Assembly (NCBI GenBank): GCA_037447235.1
Contig: JBBIHC010000002.1
Location: forward strand, 42,022-106,021
Length of the DNA stretch: 64,000 nt
Source of the DNA: JAVZJR01 sp037447235
GTDB lineage: Archaea > Micrarchaeota > Micrarchaeia > Anstonellales > Bilamarchaeaceae
Direction: 5' to 3'
How positions within the stretch are numbered: the first letter of the stretch is position 1; every line of letters starts with the position of its first letter. Shown here piece by piece: positions 17,840 to 26,147 of the stretch. The position numbers and the translations under genes were made by a program. A model generated the notes under the pieces. The model was not told where the DNA came from, made no database searches, and worked only from the letters and a program-made list of their open reading frames with translations.

Positions 17840-20569
17840 ATGGATGTAAATAAAAACGAACTCAGGGCGAAGTTTGCTGCAGAATGGAAAAAACATTATG
17901 AACTCAACTCGCTGATTTCAAGGGGCTTTGAAAGGCGGAAGTGCAGGAAATGCGGCAGGAACTTCTGGAGCATCGGGGAGCGCGAATTATGCGCTGACGC
18001 CGGCTGCATAGGGTTTCAGTTTATCGGCAACAGCCCTGTAAGCGACAGGCTGGATTACACCGGAACCTGGAAGAAGATAGAGCGGTATTTTACCGAGCAT
18101 GCCCATACCTATGTCAAGCCCTATCCGACAGTCGCCAGGTGGCGTGATGACCTTTATTTTACGATAGCCAGCATAAATGATTTTCAACCTTATGTTGTCA
18201 GCGGAGAACTGGATCCGCCTGCCAATCCGCTTATCATCCCCCAGCCTTGCATACGTTTTCCTGACGTGCAAAACGTCGGTGTTACCGGCTCCCATTATAC
18301 CAATTTCGTTATGATAGGGCAACACGCGTTCAACAACGACCGCACAGGCATGTTTTATTGGAAGGACGAGGCCATAGGGCACGACATAGAATACCTCAAA
18401 CGGCTTGGAATCCCGCTGAACGAGATTGTTTTTCAGGAGGATGTCTGGGCAGGCGGCGGAAATTTCGGCCCGAGCATGGAATACTTCGTGCAGGGGCTGG
18501 AACTTGGAAACTGCGTATTTATGCAGTATGAGATAACTCCTTCAGGCGCCCGCGAGCTTCGCACAAAAGTGATCGACATGGGCGCAGGCCTGAGCAGGCT
18601 GGCGTGGATAACCTCCGGGGATCCGACCAGCTACGAAGTCGTCTTCGGCAAGGTCATAGAGGAAATGAAAAAAGCGGCCGGTATAAAGAGCGACAGAAAA
18701 CTGTTGGCCGGTTTCACGAGGCTCGCCGGCAGTCTGAATATAGACGAAGTTGACGACATTGAAAAGGCGAAAGAGCGGGTTGCTGCAGGGCTTGGCATGG
18801 AAAAGAGGGAGCTGTTTGCGAAGCTTGAGCCTCTGCAGGCGCTTTATGCCAGCGCTGACCACCTGCTTACTTTGTTGTTTGCGGTCACTGATGGCATGCT
18901 TCCCAGCAACGCCGGCGGCGGGTATAATCTAAGAATGATACTGCGCAGGACTTTCGGTTTTGACGACCGTTTCGGCCTGAACCTTGACTATGGAAGGATA
19001 ATAAGCGGGCACGCAGCGCACCTGGCATATCTGTTTCCGCATCTCAAGGATGGCGTGGAAACTACGATAGACGTAATCTCCGAGGAAAAAAAGAAGTACG
19101 CGGCTGCAAAGGAGAAAGCCCGGCTCATAGTCGCAGGACTCATAAAGAAAAGAAAAGAAGAAGGCGGGGCTAAAAAGGAAAGGGTGGAACCGCGCGGGGC
19201 GGGAGCGATAACCGCAGAAGAACTGGGCGTGCTTTACCGGAGCCATGGCATCCCGGTTGATTATGTTGTTGAGGTTGCGCGTCAGAATGATATTGAAGTA
19301 AAAATACCCGGTAATTTCTACGAGATGATAAGGGAGGGAGAGGGAGAAAAGCCTGCAGAAGAAGAAAGAAAAAAAGTGCTTGATGTGGACGTATTGGAGT
19401 ATCCAAAAACCGAAATTCTGTATTATGATGAAGCCGGAGAATTTGACGCTCAGGTGTTGGGTGTACTGCCTTTAGGCTATGTGATATTGGATAAGAGCGC
19501 GTTTTATCCTGAGGGGGGAGGCCAGGTCGCGGATACCGGGCAGATAGGCGATGCGGAAGTTATTGATGTGATAAAAAAGCACGGTGTGATGCTGCACAAG
19601 GTTAAAAACTACCAAAAAATAAAAAAAGGGAAAGTCAGGTGTGTCGTTAATCTGGAGAGGAGGAAGATGATTACCATCCACCACACCTGCGCCCATCTTC
19701 TTAATGCGGCAGCGAGAGCGGTTCTCGGCCCGCACGTTTGGCAGGCAGGCTCTTACAAGGACGAAGAGAAGGGCCATCTTGACATCACTCATTACAAAAA
19801 AATAACTCCGGAAGAGCTGGATGCGATAGAAGATAAGGTGAATGGATACATCCGGCAGGACCTTCCCATCCGTGTTGAGGTCCTACCAAGAAACGTGGCC
19901 GAGCAAAAGTACGGATTCAGGCTTTACCAGGGCGGGGCGGTGCCGGGCAAGGAGCTGAGGGTGGTGGCGATAGGCGACATAGATTACGAAGCCTGCGGCG
20001 GAACCCACCATATGCTGAAGACAACCGGGGAGATGGGGTATTTCAAGGCAGTAAGGCGCGAGAGCGTCCAGGACGGCGTTGAAAGAATAACCTACAAGGC
20101 CGGAAAAGCAGCAGTTGCTTATGTGCAGGAAAGGGAAAAAATCATAAAGAGGACAGCCGCAGTTGTGAGCGTTGGCGACAACGAGCTTGAAGCGACTATG
20201 AGAAGATTTTTTGAGGAATGGAAGCGCCAGCGCCACGCAATAGAGCAGATGGGCAGGCGGCTCGCCGACAGCGAGAAAGAGGGCATACTGGAAGAATTCA
20301 GGAAGAAAAACCGGCCGGTTCTCAGGATAACCGACCTTGAGGGGGATGCGTTGAAAAAGCTCGCTGCCGCGGTTTCGGAAGAAGACGAAAAAATCGCATT
20401 TTGCATAATGAACCGGGCGGGGGACGTTGTCTGTGCTGCCGGCCGGGATTCAGCCCACGATGCCGCGGCCCTGATGCAAAAGGTGTTTGGGCAGCTGGGC
20501 GGCAAGGGCGGCGGCGGAAAAAGAATAGCGTTTGGGAAGGTCTCAAAAGTCGGCGCGGCCGAGCTTTAA
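17840..20569 (+). CDS. alaS: Alanyl-tRNA synthetase, archaeal type
   Basis: A 909-residue class II synthetase that charges tRNA-Ala. The N-terminal zinc-binding segment (CRKCGRNFWS...CADAGC) and catalytic core (motif 2 region HYTNFVMIGQHAF, DMGAGLSRLAW) are present. The editing domain has HHTCAHLLNAAARAVLG (HxxxH) and ACGGTHHM metal ligands, and the C-Ala domain is Gly-rich. The zinc-containing N-terminal extension is typical of archaea. Its 3' end overlaps the convergent phosphoglucose isomerase gene by 27 bases. Confidence 0.95.
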   Translation: MDVNKNELRAKFAAEWKKHYELNSLISRGFERRKCRKCGRNFWSIGERELCADAGCIGFQFIGNSPVSDRLDYTGTWKKIERYFTEHAHTYVKPYPTVARWRDDLYFTIASINDFQPYVVSGELDPPANPLIIPQPCIRFPDVQNVGVTGSHYTNFVMIGQHAFNNDRTGMFYWKDEAIGHDIEYLKRLGIPLNEIVFQEDVWAGGGNFGPSMEYFVQGLELGNCVFMQYEITPSGARELRTKVIDMGAGLSRLAWITSGDPTSYEVVFGKVIEEMKKAAGIKSDRKLLAGFTRLAGSLNIDEVDDIEKAKERVAAGLGMEKRELFAKLEPLQALYASADHLLTLLFAVTDGMLPSNAGGGYNLRMILRRTFGFDDRFGLNLDYGRIISGHAAHLAYLFPHLKDGVETTIDVISEEKKKYAAAKEKARLIVAGLIKKRKEEGGAKKERVEPRGAGAITAEELGVLYRSHGIPVDYVVEVARQNDIEVKIPGNFYEMIREGEGEKPAEEERKKVLDVDVLEYPKTEILYYDEAGEFDAQVLGVLPLGYVILDKSAFYPEGGGQVADTGQIGDAEVIDVIKKHGVMLHKVKNYQKIKKGKVRCVVNLERRKMITIHHTCAHLLNAAARAVLGPHVWQAGSYKDEEKGHLDITHYKKITPEELDAIEDKVNGYIRQDLPIRVEVLPRNVAEQKYGFRLYQGGAVPGKELRVVAIGDIDYEACGGTHHMLKTTGEMGYFKAVRRESVQDGVERITYKAGKAAVAYVQEREKIIKRTAAVVSVGDNELEATMRRFFEEWKRQRHAIEQMGRRLADSEKEGILEEFRKKNRPVLRITDLEGDALKKLAAAVSEEDEKIAFCIMNRAGDVVCAAGRDSAHDAAALMQKVFGQLGGKGGGGKRIAFGKVSKVGAAEL

Positions 20570-21262
20570 AAGCGACGGCTTTTTCAGGAATTCAAATAAT
20601 CCGGGATTGCTGCTGAACTCAGTCAGGAGGTCCTTGCTTTCAAAAGAGTATCTTTTGTTTATCTCGCCCGCTTTTACTCTCTCGTTTCCGGAGATTATGT
20701 AATTTGGATTCTGCACGATGGTTTTGTTACCCAGGACATAGTATGCCGCGCCGTGGTTGCGTTTGAACATCGAATAGTTTGGCGTAAAAACATCCGCCAC
20801 GATATTTGCCAGCAATAGGTCCTTTTTGGCCGCGTTTATGCTTGCATGGCAAAAATTCGGAGGTATCAGCAGGACATCCCCTTTTTCCGCCTCAACAATG
20901 GAAACGAAAAAAGCGCCATTCATCAGCTCTTTCTGCAGTATGAAAAAAGCATCTCCATCAAGAACCTGATAAACCTCAGGGTAAGTGAGTTTTTTTTCCG
21001 CCACCGGATGGCAATGCCCGTAAGTTTTAGCGCATTCGTCCTCATTCTTCCATTGAGGTATAACGGTTATATCGTATCGCAAGTCATTGCTTTTCATTAC
21101 TTCCCTGTACATGTAATAAGCATCGCCTGCGCCCTGCGGCTGGTCTTTCAGGACATCTGCGAGTTCGGAAAATGTTCTTATGCTTGGTCGTATTGCTCTT
21201 TCGTCCGCGATTATGGTTCTTTGCGCCAGCTCTATCCTTATGGGCTGCTCATACAGGATCAT
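20543..21262 (-). CDS. pgiA: Cupin-type phosphoglucose isomerase
   Basis: A 239-residue archaeal cupin PGI interconverting glucose-6-phosphate and fructose-6-phosphate. The metal site is visible: H83 and H85 in GHCHP, E96 in TYPEVYQVLDG and H139 in PPNFCHAS. The family is unrelated to the bacterial/eukaryotic PGI fold. A C-terminal extension of about 50 residues beyond the barrel is Lys/Ser-rich. Its ATG overlaps the stop of the upstream orphan as ATGA, so the two are coupled. Confidence 0.9.
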   Translation of the reverse strand: MILYEQPIRIELAQRTIIADERAIRPSIRTFSELADVLKDQPQGAGDAYYMYREVMKSNDLRYDITVIPQWKNEDECAKTYGHCHPVAEKKLTYPEVYQVLDGDAFFILQKELMNGAFFVSIVEAEKGDVLLIPPNFCHASINAAKKDLLLANIVADVFTPNYSMFKRNHGAAYYVLGNKTIVQNPNYIISGNERVKAGEINKRYSFESKDLLTEFSSNPGLFEFLKKPSLLKLGRADF

Positions 21263-21642
21263 GACTCAATTACTCCTTTCATCTTTTTAAATTCCAGCTT
21301 TCTTTCCAATGCTTTATTGACCGCCAGCTTCTGGTTTTCAAATTTTTTTGCAACCGTTTTTGCCAATATCAGGAATTCGTGACCGGTTCGCCCAAATTCT
21401 TTTTCCATCCGCATAATCATTTTCAGCATGCCTACCAGCAAAGCAGCGTTTATCGTACCGCTTCCGTTCATGCTTTGCAGGTGTGCGCTGAGCACGCCCT
21501 TTGCAAAAATAATTTTGTACCTTATTTTCTTGTCTTTTATGTTCATCAGGTTGATTCTGCCCATCAGGGTCGCAAGAGCCGTCCAGTCCTCGGTTATAAG
21601 GCTTGCTGTCAGTGGGTCTGTCAGTGTTTTTTCTGGGTGCAT
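21259..21642 (-). CDS. Hypothetical helical protein coupled to phosphoglucose isomerase
   Basis: A 127-residue, Met/Leu/Lys-rich helical protein with no recognised motif and no membrane segment. Its stop overlaps the next start (ATGA), so it is translated together with the cupin isomerase. The upstream region includes an AT-rich TTTAAAAATATT stretch. A regulatory or partner role for the isomerase can only be guessed from the coupling. Confidence 0.55.
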   Translation of the reverse strand: MHPEKTLTDPLTASLITEDWTALATLMGRINLMNIKDKKIRYKIIFAKGVLSAHLQSMNGSGTINAALLVGMLKMIMRMEKEFGRTGHEFLILAKTVAKKFENQKLAVNKALERKLEFKKMKGVIES

Positions 21643-21742
21643 GCTTTGTTTATTTTAGTGCAAATTTAAAAATATTCTGCATTCAAAAGCAACATAAATT
21701 ATTAATAATCCCTTCTGCATAAAATCTATGCTTGCTGTCACT

Positions 21743-21809
21743 GCCCTCAGCTCACATTCGTTCGCCGAGGTTTGTTTGACCGACGATTCGGTCAAAGCCC
21801 TCAGCTTGC
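21743..21809 (+). repeat. Duplicated leader with perfect hairpin ahead of tRNA-Ser
   Basis: GCCCTCAGCT occurs at 21743-21752 and again at 21797-21806. CGCCGAGGT occurs at 21763-21771 and again at 21809-21817, where it forms the 5' acceptor strand of tRNA-Ser. Between the copies is a perfect 9-bp hairpin (stem 21775-21783 with 21788-21796, loop CGAT). Confidence 0.7.
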
Positions 21810-21943
21810 GCCGAGGTCGCATAAAGGTTGGCGTGAAATCCGGTAGTGCGTCGGTCTTGAAAACCGATCCCTCTGGGATTGCAGGTTCAAAAACCCTTGC
21901 TGAAAGCAATTGTTTGGCAGGGCTGAAAATCCTGCCCTCGGCG
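21810..21943 (+). tRNA. tRNA-Ser(UGA) with insertions in D-loop and T-loop
   Basis: Acceptor stem GCCGAGG (21810-21816) pairs with CCTCGGC (21936-21942), followed by discriminator G73, as in archaeal tRNA-Ser. The anticodon arm is TCGGT/ACCGA with loop CTTGAAA and anticodon TGA (21858-21860). A CCC/GGG variable arm follows, class II as expected for Ser. D-stem GCAT/GTGC encloses 23 bases. T-stem GCAGG/CCTGC (21881-21885, 21931-21935) encloses 45 bases instead of seven, so an intron of about 38 bases must sit in the T-loop, and a smaller one is likely in the D-loop. Exact splice points are not resolved. It ends seven bases from pus10. Confidence 0.8.
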
Positions 21944-21950
21944 TTTTCCG

Positions 21951-23054
21951 CTAAATCAGCCTAACAAGGTCCAAAAAATCGTCTTTTATGCCAACTACGC
22001 GGAGGCTTGCGCATCTCACCCTTGCATTCGCAAGGGACGAAAAACTCGGGCTCGTCCGGCCTTCATCGCCATTAATGAGTTCTTTTATGTAGGTTCCGGC
22101 TTCCGCGGTTATCAGGAATTCTGCTTTTTTGCCGGCTTTTGACAGAAGTTTCACATCCAGAATCCTTCTTTTTCTTTCAAGAAAAGCGCGCCGGTGCTCC
22201 ACGCGCTGCGGCGTCTTCTGCCTTATTTCAGTGCCGCTGAGTGCCAGCACTTTTTGCAAACTCTTTTCGTCGCATTCTTTATCAAATTCCACAATTGCGG
22301 CATAGGTTTTGTCAAAATGCGACGCTGCAATAATCTCTACTGCACGGCGCGCCGCAGCCCTCATTTTGAAAACTTCAACATTTCCCTTTGCATTTATTTT
22401 TTTTTCGGCAAGGCTGAAATCGATCTTTCTGTTTTGCGCTTCCTTCAATTGCATTATGAACGGCCTGCCGGCTTCATTCTGTACATCTATGTCTTCCCGA
22501 CCGCTTGCATGCATCGTGTAATCCTTGGAGTTCGCCATTTCTTTCAGGTCTTCCCCTATTTCCTCTTCTACGGAGTGGTAAAGCTTTCCGCTTCCACCGC
22601 ATTTTTCGCAGCCTTTGCCCCCGCATTTTCCGCACAGCCATTTTGTCTGTGATAAGCCGGTTGCCAGTTTTTTGTATTTTCCGAAAACAAACAGGTCGTT
22701 CCACTGGAATTCAACGCTGGCTGCGGGCAAGCCGACTTTGATTGTTACATCGCCATCGCTTTTTGGTTTTTTTCCGGTTGCTTTTTTTATTTCGTTGTTG
22801 AGAAAAATGTTTATCGCGGTTTTTATGCAGACGGTTCCGTCCAATTTTTTGTCCCATGCCATCTCTTCTCTTGCGAGCCATCCGTTCGGAAGCGAGGTTG
22901 AGACAAAAAAGGATTCTGCTGGTGCCGGCAGCGTGTCAGCAGCCTTTTTTGCTATTTCCGGCAGCTGAAGCAGGGCGCCGTTGCAGATAAAGCAGGGGGA
23001 GCCCTCCTCGAAAGAATTATTCTTGGAAGAATTGCAAAACCTGCAGAGTTTCAT
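21951..23054 (-). CDS. pus10: tRNA pseudouridine synthase Pus10
   Basis: A 367-residue archaeal Pus10, which makes pseudouridine 54 and 55 in the tRNA T-loop. The N-terminal THUMP-containing part begins with zinc-ligand pairs CRFC (4-7) and CFIC (21-24). A second Cys-rich stretch lies at 141-152. The catalytic ASGREDIDV (about 183-191, with Asp188) is followed by GRPF. The C-terminal domain ends ARVRCASL. It converges on tRNA-Ser, a likely substrate in the ordinary way. The second zinc cluster is a variable feature. Confidence 0.9.
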   Translation of the reverse strand: MKLCRFCNSSKNNSFEEGSPCFICNGALLQLPEIAKKAADTLPAPAESFFVSTSLPNGWLAREEMAWDKKLDGTVCIKTAINIFLNNEIKKATGKKPKSDGDVTIKVGLPAASVEFQWNDLFVFGKYKKLATGLSQTKWLCGKCGGKGCEKCGGSGKLYHSVEEEIGEDLKEMANSKDYTMHASGREDIDVQNEAGRPFIMQLKEAQNRKIDFSLAEKKINAKGNVEVFKMRAAARRAVEIIAASHFDKTYAAIVEFDKECDEKSLQKVLALSGTEIRQKTPQRVEHRRAFLERKRRILDVKLLSKAGKKAEFLITAEAGTYIKELINGDEGRTSPSFSSLANARVRCASLRVVGIKDDFLDLVRLI

Positions 23055-23077
23055 AGATTATTTTTGACGGCCTAAGT

Positions 23078-23419
23078 TTATATTGTTATATCCCTGTGCG
23101 GGATTGACGGTAGACCCTCCTTTATTCTGTAGCCCTCAAGAATCAGCGAAGTGCGTTTTATTTTCGCTTTTTTTGTTTCCGGTATCTTGCTTTCCAGCAA
23201 ATTATCCACATAAAGCCCAAAATCTGCAAGCGTGGTGCTTCCGTTGTTCAGGAGCATTTTGATGACCTCGATTACGAGTTTTTTGCCGCTTTCATCATCG
23301 CCCCACACACTCAGCGATATTGCAACCTGGTTGATGAAGTGCATCTTGTCTGTTTCGCTCATTGCTTTCCAGTGTCTTAGTAATTTCTCTTTCGTTTCAT
23401 CTTCAACATCGTCAAACAT
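23078..23419 (-). CDS. Hypothetical protein
   Basis: A 113-residue soluble, mixed-charge helical protein (KLLRHWKAMSETDKMHFINQ), with no motif recognised. It lies four bases downstream of the next hypothetical and 23 bases upstream of the Pus10 start, in the same direction, so an operon is likely. An AT-rich stretch precedes Pus10. Confidence 0.5.
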   Translation of the reverse strand: MFDDVEDETKEKLLRHWKAMSETDKMHFINQVAISLSVWGDDESGKKLVIEVIKMLLNNGSTTLADFGLYVDNLLESKIPETKKAKIKRTSLILEGYRIKEGLPSIPHRDITI

Positions 23420-23423
23420 TCCC

Positions 23424-23804
23424 TCACCCCGCAGCCCATTTCTTCAATCTCTTTGGCAGTTCGTCTGGCTTTGCGCTTTCAAGTAACGCATACAGCTCCA
23501 TCGCGCTGTTTATTGCCCGTTCTTTAGGCACAAAATCCTTTTTCAGTGAATCGAGCGTATACCGAACCCATTCTTTTATCTGGTCCGGTCTTTTTGTTCC
23601 GGCTTTTTGTTCGCCGGCTTTCCGCGCGGGTTCTTCCATCCCGGTCTGCCTTCTTTCATATGCCATCTTTTCCAATTCGCCCAGATTGAGCCGCGCCTGC
23701 CTTCCGCTTTTGTATATTTCCTCCGCTTTTCTGAATATGTTGTCCAGCAACTCGTTGAACTCTTTCCTGACATCCTTTTCCTTCCTGATGGGCCCTCTTG
23801 CCAT
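23424..23804 (-). CDS. Hypothetical helical protein
   Basis: A 126-residue, Lys/Arg/Glu-rich protein with a helical N-terminus (KEFNELLDNIFRKAEEIYKS), a low-complexity middle (EEPARKAGEQKAG) and a helical C-terminus ending KRLKKWAAG. No family is recognised. It starts 56 bases from the divergent glycosyltransferase at 23861, with an AT-rich zone between. Confidence 0.5.
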   Translation of the reverse strand: MARGPIRKEKDVRKEFNELLDNIFRKAEEIYKSGRQARLNLGELEKMAYERRQTGMEEPARKAGEQKAGTKRPDQIKEWVRYTLDSLKKDFVPKERAINSAMELYALLESAKPDELPKRLKKWAAG

Positions 23805-23860
23805 AAACGCACCATATGTATAGATTCAAAAATGTTTTATAACTTATCTGAGATATTCCA

Positions 23861-24883
23861 ATGATGAAGGTACTGGCAATAATAGAGTCCATAGGGCTGG
23901 GGCACGCCGTCAGGAGCCTTGAAGCGCTGAAAGAATTCAAAAAAAATGGATGCGAAGTCAAGGCGATAGCAAGCAACTCTGCAGCCTCATTTCTGGTTAG
24001 GAAAGGAGTGCCAACCTTTGACATACCTCTTTCCATAAACCTGACGAAAAAAGAAGGCAGGTTTGACATGGGTAGAACCATACTTGAAAACATCAGGTTA
24101 AGCAATATTGCTGCCCTGGCAAGGATAAGAGAGGTACTAAAAAAGGAAAAGCCAGACGGCATAATTATAGACACGAGCCTTATCGGCCTCATAGCCGCCA
24201 ACACTGCAAGAAGGAAGAATACACCGCTTTTGTTTATCAGCAACGATAACACTTACCAGAGCGGCATAAAAGAGAGCGGCAAGGGGCAGCAGCATAATCC
24301 AGGCATAATTGATAATTTTGTGCAGACAGTGGTTGACAGTTACATCGTGCCGGATTTTCCGCCTCCCTATACCATATCTGAATATAATCTTTTTTTGCGG
24401 CCGAAAATGAATTTTGCGGGCCCGCTTTCATGGGCTTTGCACCAGAAGCCGGATAAAAGAGCGGGGGGAATATTTTTAACACAGGGCAAGTCAGGCGTCT
24501 GCTCAGAAAAAATAGCACGGCTGTTGGGCAGGAAAGCGCCGGCGGCGCGCGAAAGCGGTTATACCGAACGTTTCTTAAAGTCAGAAATAATCATTCATCA
24601 CGGCGGCCACACCACTGCCATGGACAGCATCCTTCTTGGAAAGCCGCAGGTGGTCATCCCGGTGGACGGCTATGCGGAGCGGGAAAACAACGGAAGAAAG
24701 ATAGAGCAGCTGCGGCTTGGCAGGATGGTTTACGAGGCACATTTGGACAAGAATACCATTGAATATGCCATTGAAGAAGCAAGGCAGTACAAGAGGCGCA
24801 TAGCCTTTTTCTCAAGGTACGCCCGCTCATATGATGCGCCAAAGCGGATATGCTCCATTTTTGAGTCGTTGTGCAGGAAATAA
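23861..24883 (+). CDS. GT-B glycosyltransferase (MurG/UGT-like)
   Basis: A 340-residue enzyme of the GT28/UDP-glycosyltransferase-like type. An N-terminal Rossmann start (VLAIIESIGLGHAVRSLEAL) is followed by an acceptor region. The C-terminal donor site has FLKSEIIIHHGGHTTAMDSILLGKPQVVIP, containing the characteristic HGGxxT and ExxxxxxP-like pattern. It lacks a signal peptide or membrane segments. Substrate is unknown, perhaps a lipid or surface glycan. It ends two bases before the end of the convergent tRNA-Met. Confidence 0.82.
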   Translation: MMKVLAIIESIGLGHAVRSLEALKEFKKNGCEVKAIASNSAASFLVRKGVPTFDIPLSINLTKKEGRFDMGRTILENIRLSNIAALARIREVLKKEKPDGIIIDTSLIGLIAANTARRKNTPLLFISNDNTYQSGIKESGKGQQHNPGIIDNFVQTVVDSYIVPDFPPPYTISEYNLFLRPKMNFAGPLSWALHQKPDKRAGGIFLTQGKSGVCSEKIARLLGRKAPAARESGYTERFLKSEIIIHHGGHTTAMDSILLGKPQVVIPVDGYAERENNGRKIEQLRLGRMVYEAHLDKNTIEYAIEEARQYKRRIAFFSRYARSYDAPKRICSIFESLCRK

Positions 24884-24884
24884 C

Positions 24885-25007
24885 TGCCAAGGGGGGAATT
24901 CGAATCCCCGACCTCTCGATTTCCCAGCTATCATCGGCTTTCGCCTCAACACTCATAGGGTTTTTTGCCTATGAGTCGAGCACTCTAACCAACTGAGCTA
25001 CCTTGGC
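24885..25007 (-). tRNA. tRNA-Met(CAU), elongator, with 49-base intron
   Basis: Acceptor GCCAAGG (25007-25001) pairs with CCTTGGC, then A73 at 24885. The T-arm GGGGA TTCGAAT TCCCC and D-arm with GTTGGTTA are intact. The anticodon stem CTCGA/TCGAG carries CAT in the loop, and the intron (24921-24969) sits after A37, the canonical archaeal site. The mature sequence resembles archaeal elongator tRNA-Met. A tRNA-Ile2 with lysidine/agmatidine-type CAU is a less likely alternative. Confidence 0.88.
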
Positions 25008-25056
25008 AATGCAGCAGGCAAACCCGCCAGATAGAATAATCTGATTAAAAAATTTT

Positions 25057-25422
25057 TTAAGATGATGGGATGCAGGCCGTGAACTGGACGACATCGGGCC
25101 GGCCGGCTTTCAGCCAGACTTTCTCCATCGTTATGCGGTGGCCGCTGCATGATGTCCCGCGGCCGGATGCGGTTATTATGCCCTCTATGTGCATTTGAAT
25201 GCCGGTCTTGGCTGATATCTCCCCCATTTTCGCCTCAAGGATGTTGCGGTTTAGCGGGTAGTACGCCAATGCGCCGTTAAGGTAAAGGACCCGCCAGGCG
25301 TCGTTGGCCAACTGGTACTGGTAGATCGCGTAATTCGGTTTTGTATAATCAATCTGCAGCAGCGCATAGGTTGCGAAAAGGAAAAAGAAGAGAAATGAAA
25401 ATACTGCCTCAAGGGTTTGCAT
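25057..25422 (-). CDS. Pilin-like protein (last of four)
   Basis: A 121-residue protein with one long N-terminal hydrophobic segment (TLEAVFSFLFFFLFATYALL), then a globular part with CSGH and a final Cys. Start at 25422 (ATG with GGTGA just upstream) was chosen. Earlier in-frame starts overlap the preceding gene extensively. It overlaps the upstream gene by 14 bases, so it is coupled. The order of hydrophobic helix then beta-rich domain fits archaeal pilins, although the class III cleavage motif is not obvious here. Confidence 0.6.
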   Translation of the reverse strand: MQTLEAVFSFLFFFLFATYALLQIDYTKPNYAIYQYQLANDAWRVLYLNGALAYYPLNRNILEAKMGEISAKTGIQMHIEGIITASGRGTSCSGHRITMEKVWLKAGRPDVVQFTACIPSS

Positions 25423-25828
25423 AGTCACCACATACGTAAAGCTTTTTTGTTTCCAGCGAGTTTTTTTCAACTACCAGCCGGTAAATGCACATCTCCATTT
25501 GCCCGGGGCTGTCATCGCCCAGCGAGATTGCGATCCTGTGCCTGCTGTTCGCGTTTACCATCGTTTCTATTGCGTTGATTTTTGCCGGGTCTATCAGATT
25601 TGGCTGCAGGTTGTTTTGCCCATCTGCGACTGCCGCACCTTTTTTTACCGCATAGTCGGCTGTGACTACGAGAAAATTGAACAGCTCTTTCTGGCGCAGG
25701 GTTGCCGTGGCGTCATCGTGTATCAGCACCATAATCTGAAAAACAAAGGCAAGAAGGAACATAATCGGCATTATGCTGAGCAGGGCGTCATATGAGACAA
25801 ATGCTTTGCACTTATGTAAACGTCGCAT
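25409..25828 (-). CDS. Pilin-like protein
   Basis: A 139-residue protein with a basic start (MRRLHKCKAFVS) followed by YDALLSIMPIMFLLAFVFQIMVLI, a class III-type prepilin helix. An ordinary soluble region ends in LYVCGDY. The start at 25828 fits the preceding gene's stop at 25812 by overlap. The cut site KAFV-S-type is imperfect but positioned as in archaeal prepilins. It is part of an overlapping four-gene unit. Confidence 0.6.
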   Translation of the reverse strand: MRRLHKCKAFVSYDALLSIMPIMFLLAFVFQIMVLIHDDATATLRQKELFNFLVVTADYAVKKGAAVADGQNNLQPNLIDPAKINAIETMVNANSRHRIAISLGDDSPGQMEMCIYRLVVEKNSLETKKLYVCGDYANP

Positions 25829-26147
25829 CTTCGTAGCACCCCGCAAAAATCCCTGAGAACTCCTGCTCCATGCCGGCCTCGGCAGCAACCAGCTTTATCA
25901 CCCATTTCTCAATCCTTATCCTTGCCGTTGAAGTTTGTTGCCGGACTTGTTTCGGAGGGACGACATCGCTGTTGCACAAAAGTTCGTTCATAAAAATGTC
26001 GTTTTCCACAAGCGCCCTGTGACGCGCCGCGACGCTTTGTTTTTGCGCGAGTTCGTAAGAATGCAAAAGCGCCTGTGCCATAAGCGAGATTGCGATGAGC
26101 GTTGTTGCAAAAAGCATTAGCATCTCAATCGTGACCTGCGCTTTCAT
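25812..26147 (-). CDS. Archaeal type IV prepilin-like protein
   Basis: A 111-residue protein beginning MKAQVTIEMLMLFATTLIAISLMA, a textbook archaeal class III signal: positively charged start, Ala-Gln cleavage point, conserved TIE and a 20-residue hydrophobic helix. A short, charged globular tail follows. It should be cut by the prepilin peptidase at 10418 and assemble as a thin surface filament. Its ATG overlaps the upstream stop as ATGA. Confidence 0.75.
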   Translation of the reverse strand: MKAQVTIEMLMLFATTLIAISLMAQALLHSYELAQKQSVAARHRALVENDIFMNELLCNSDVVPPKQVRQQTSTARIRIEKWVIKLVAAEAGMEQEFSGIFAGCYEDATFT

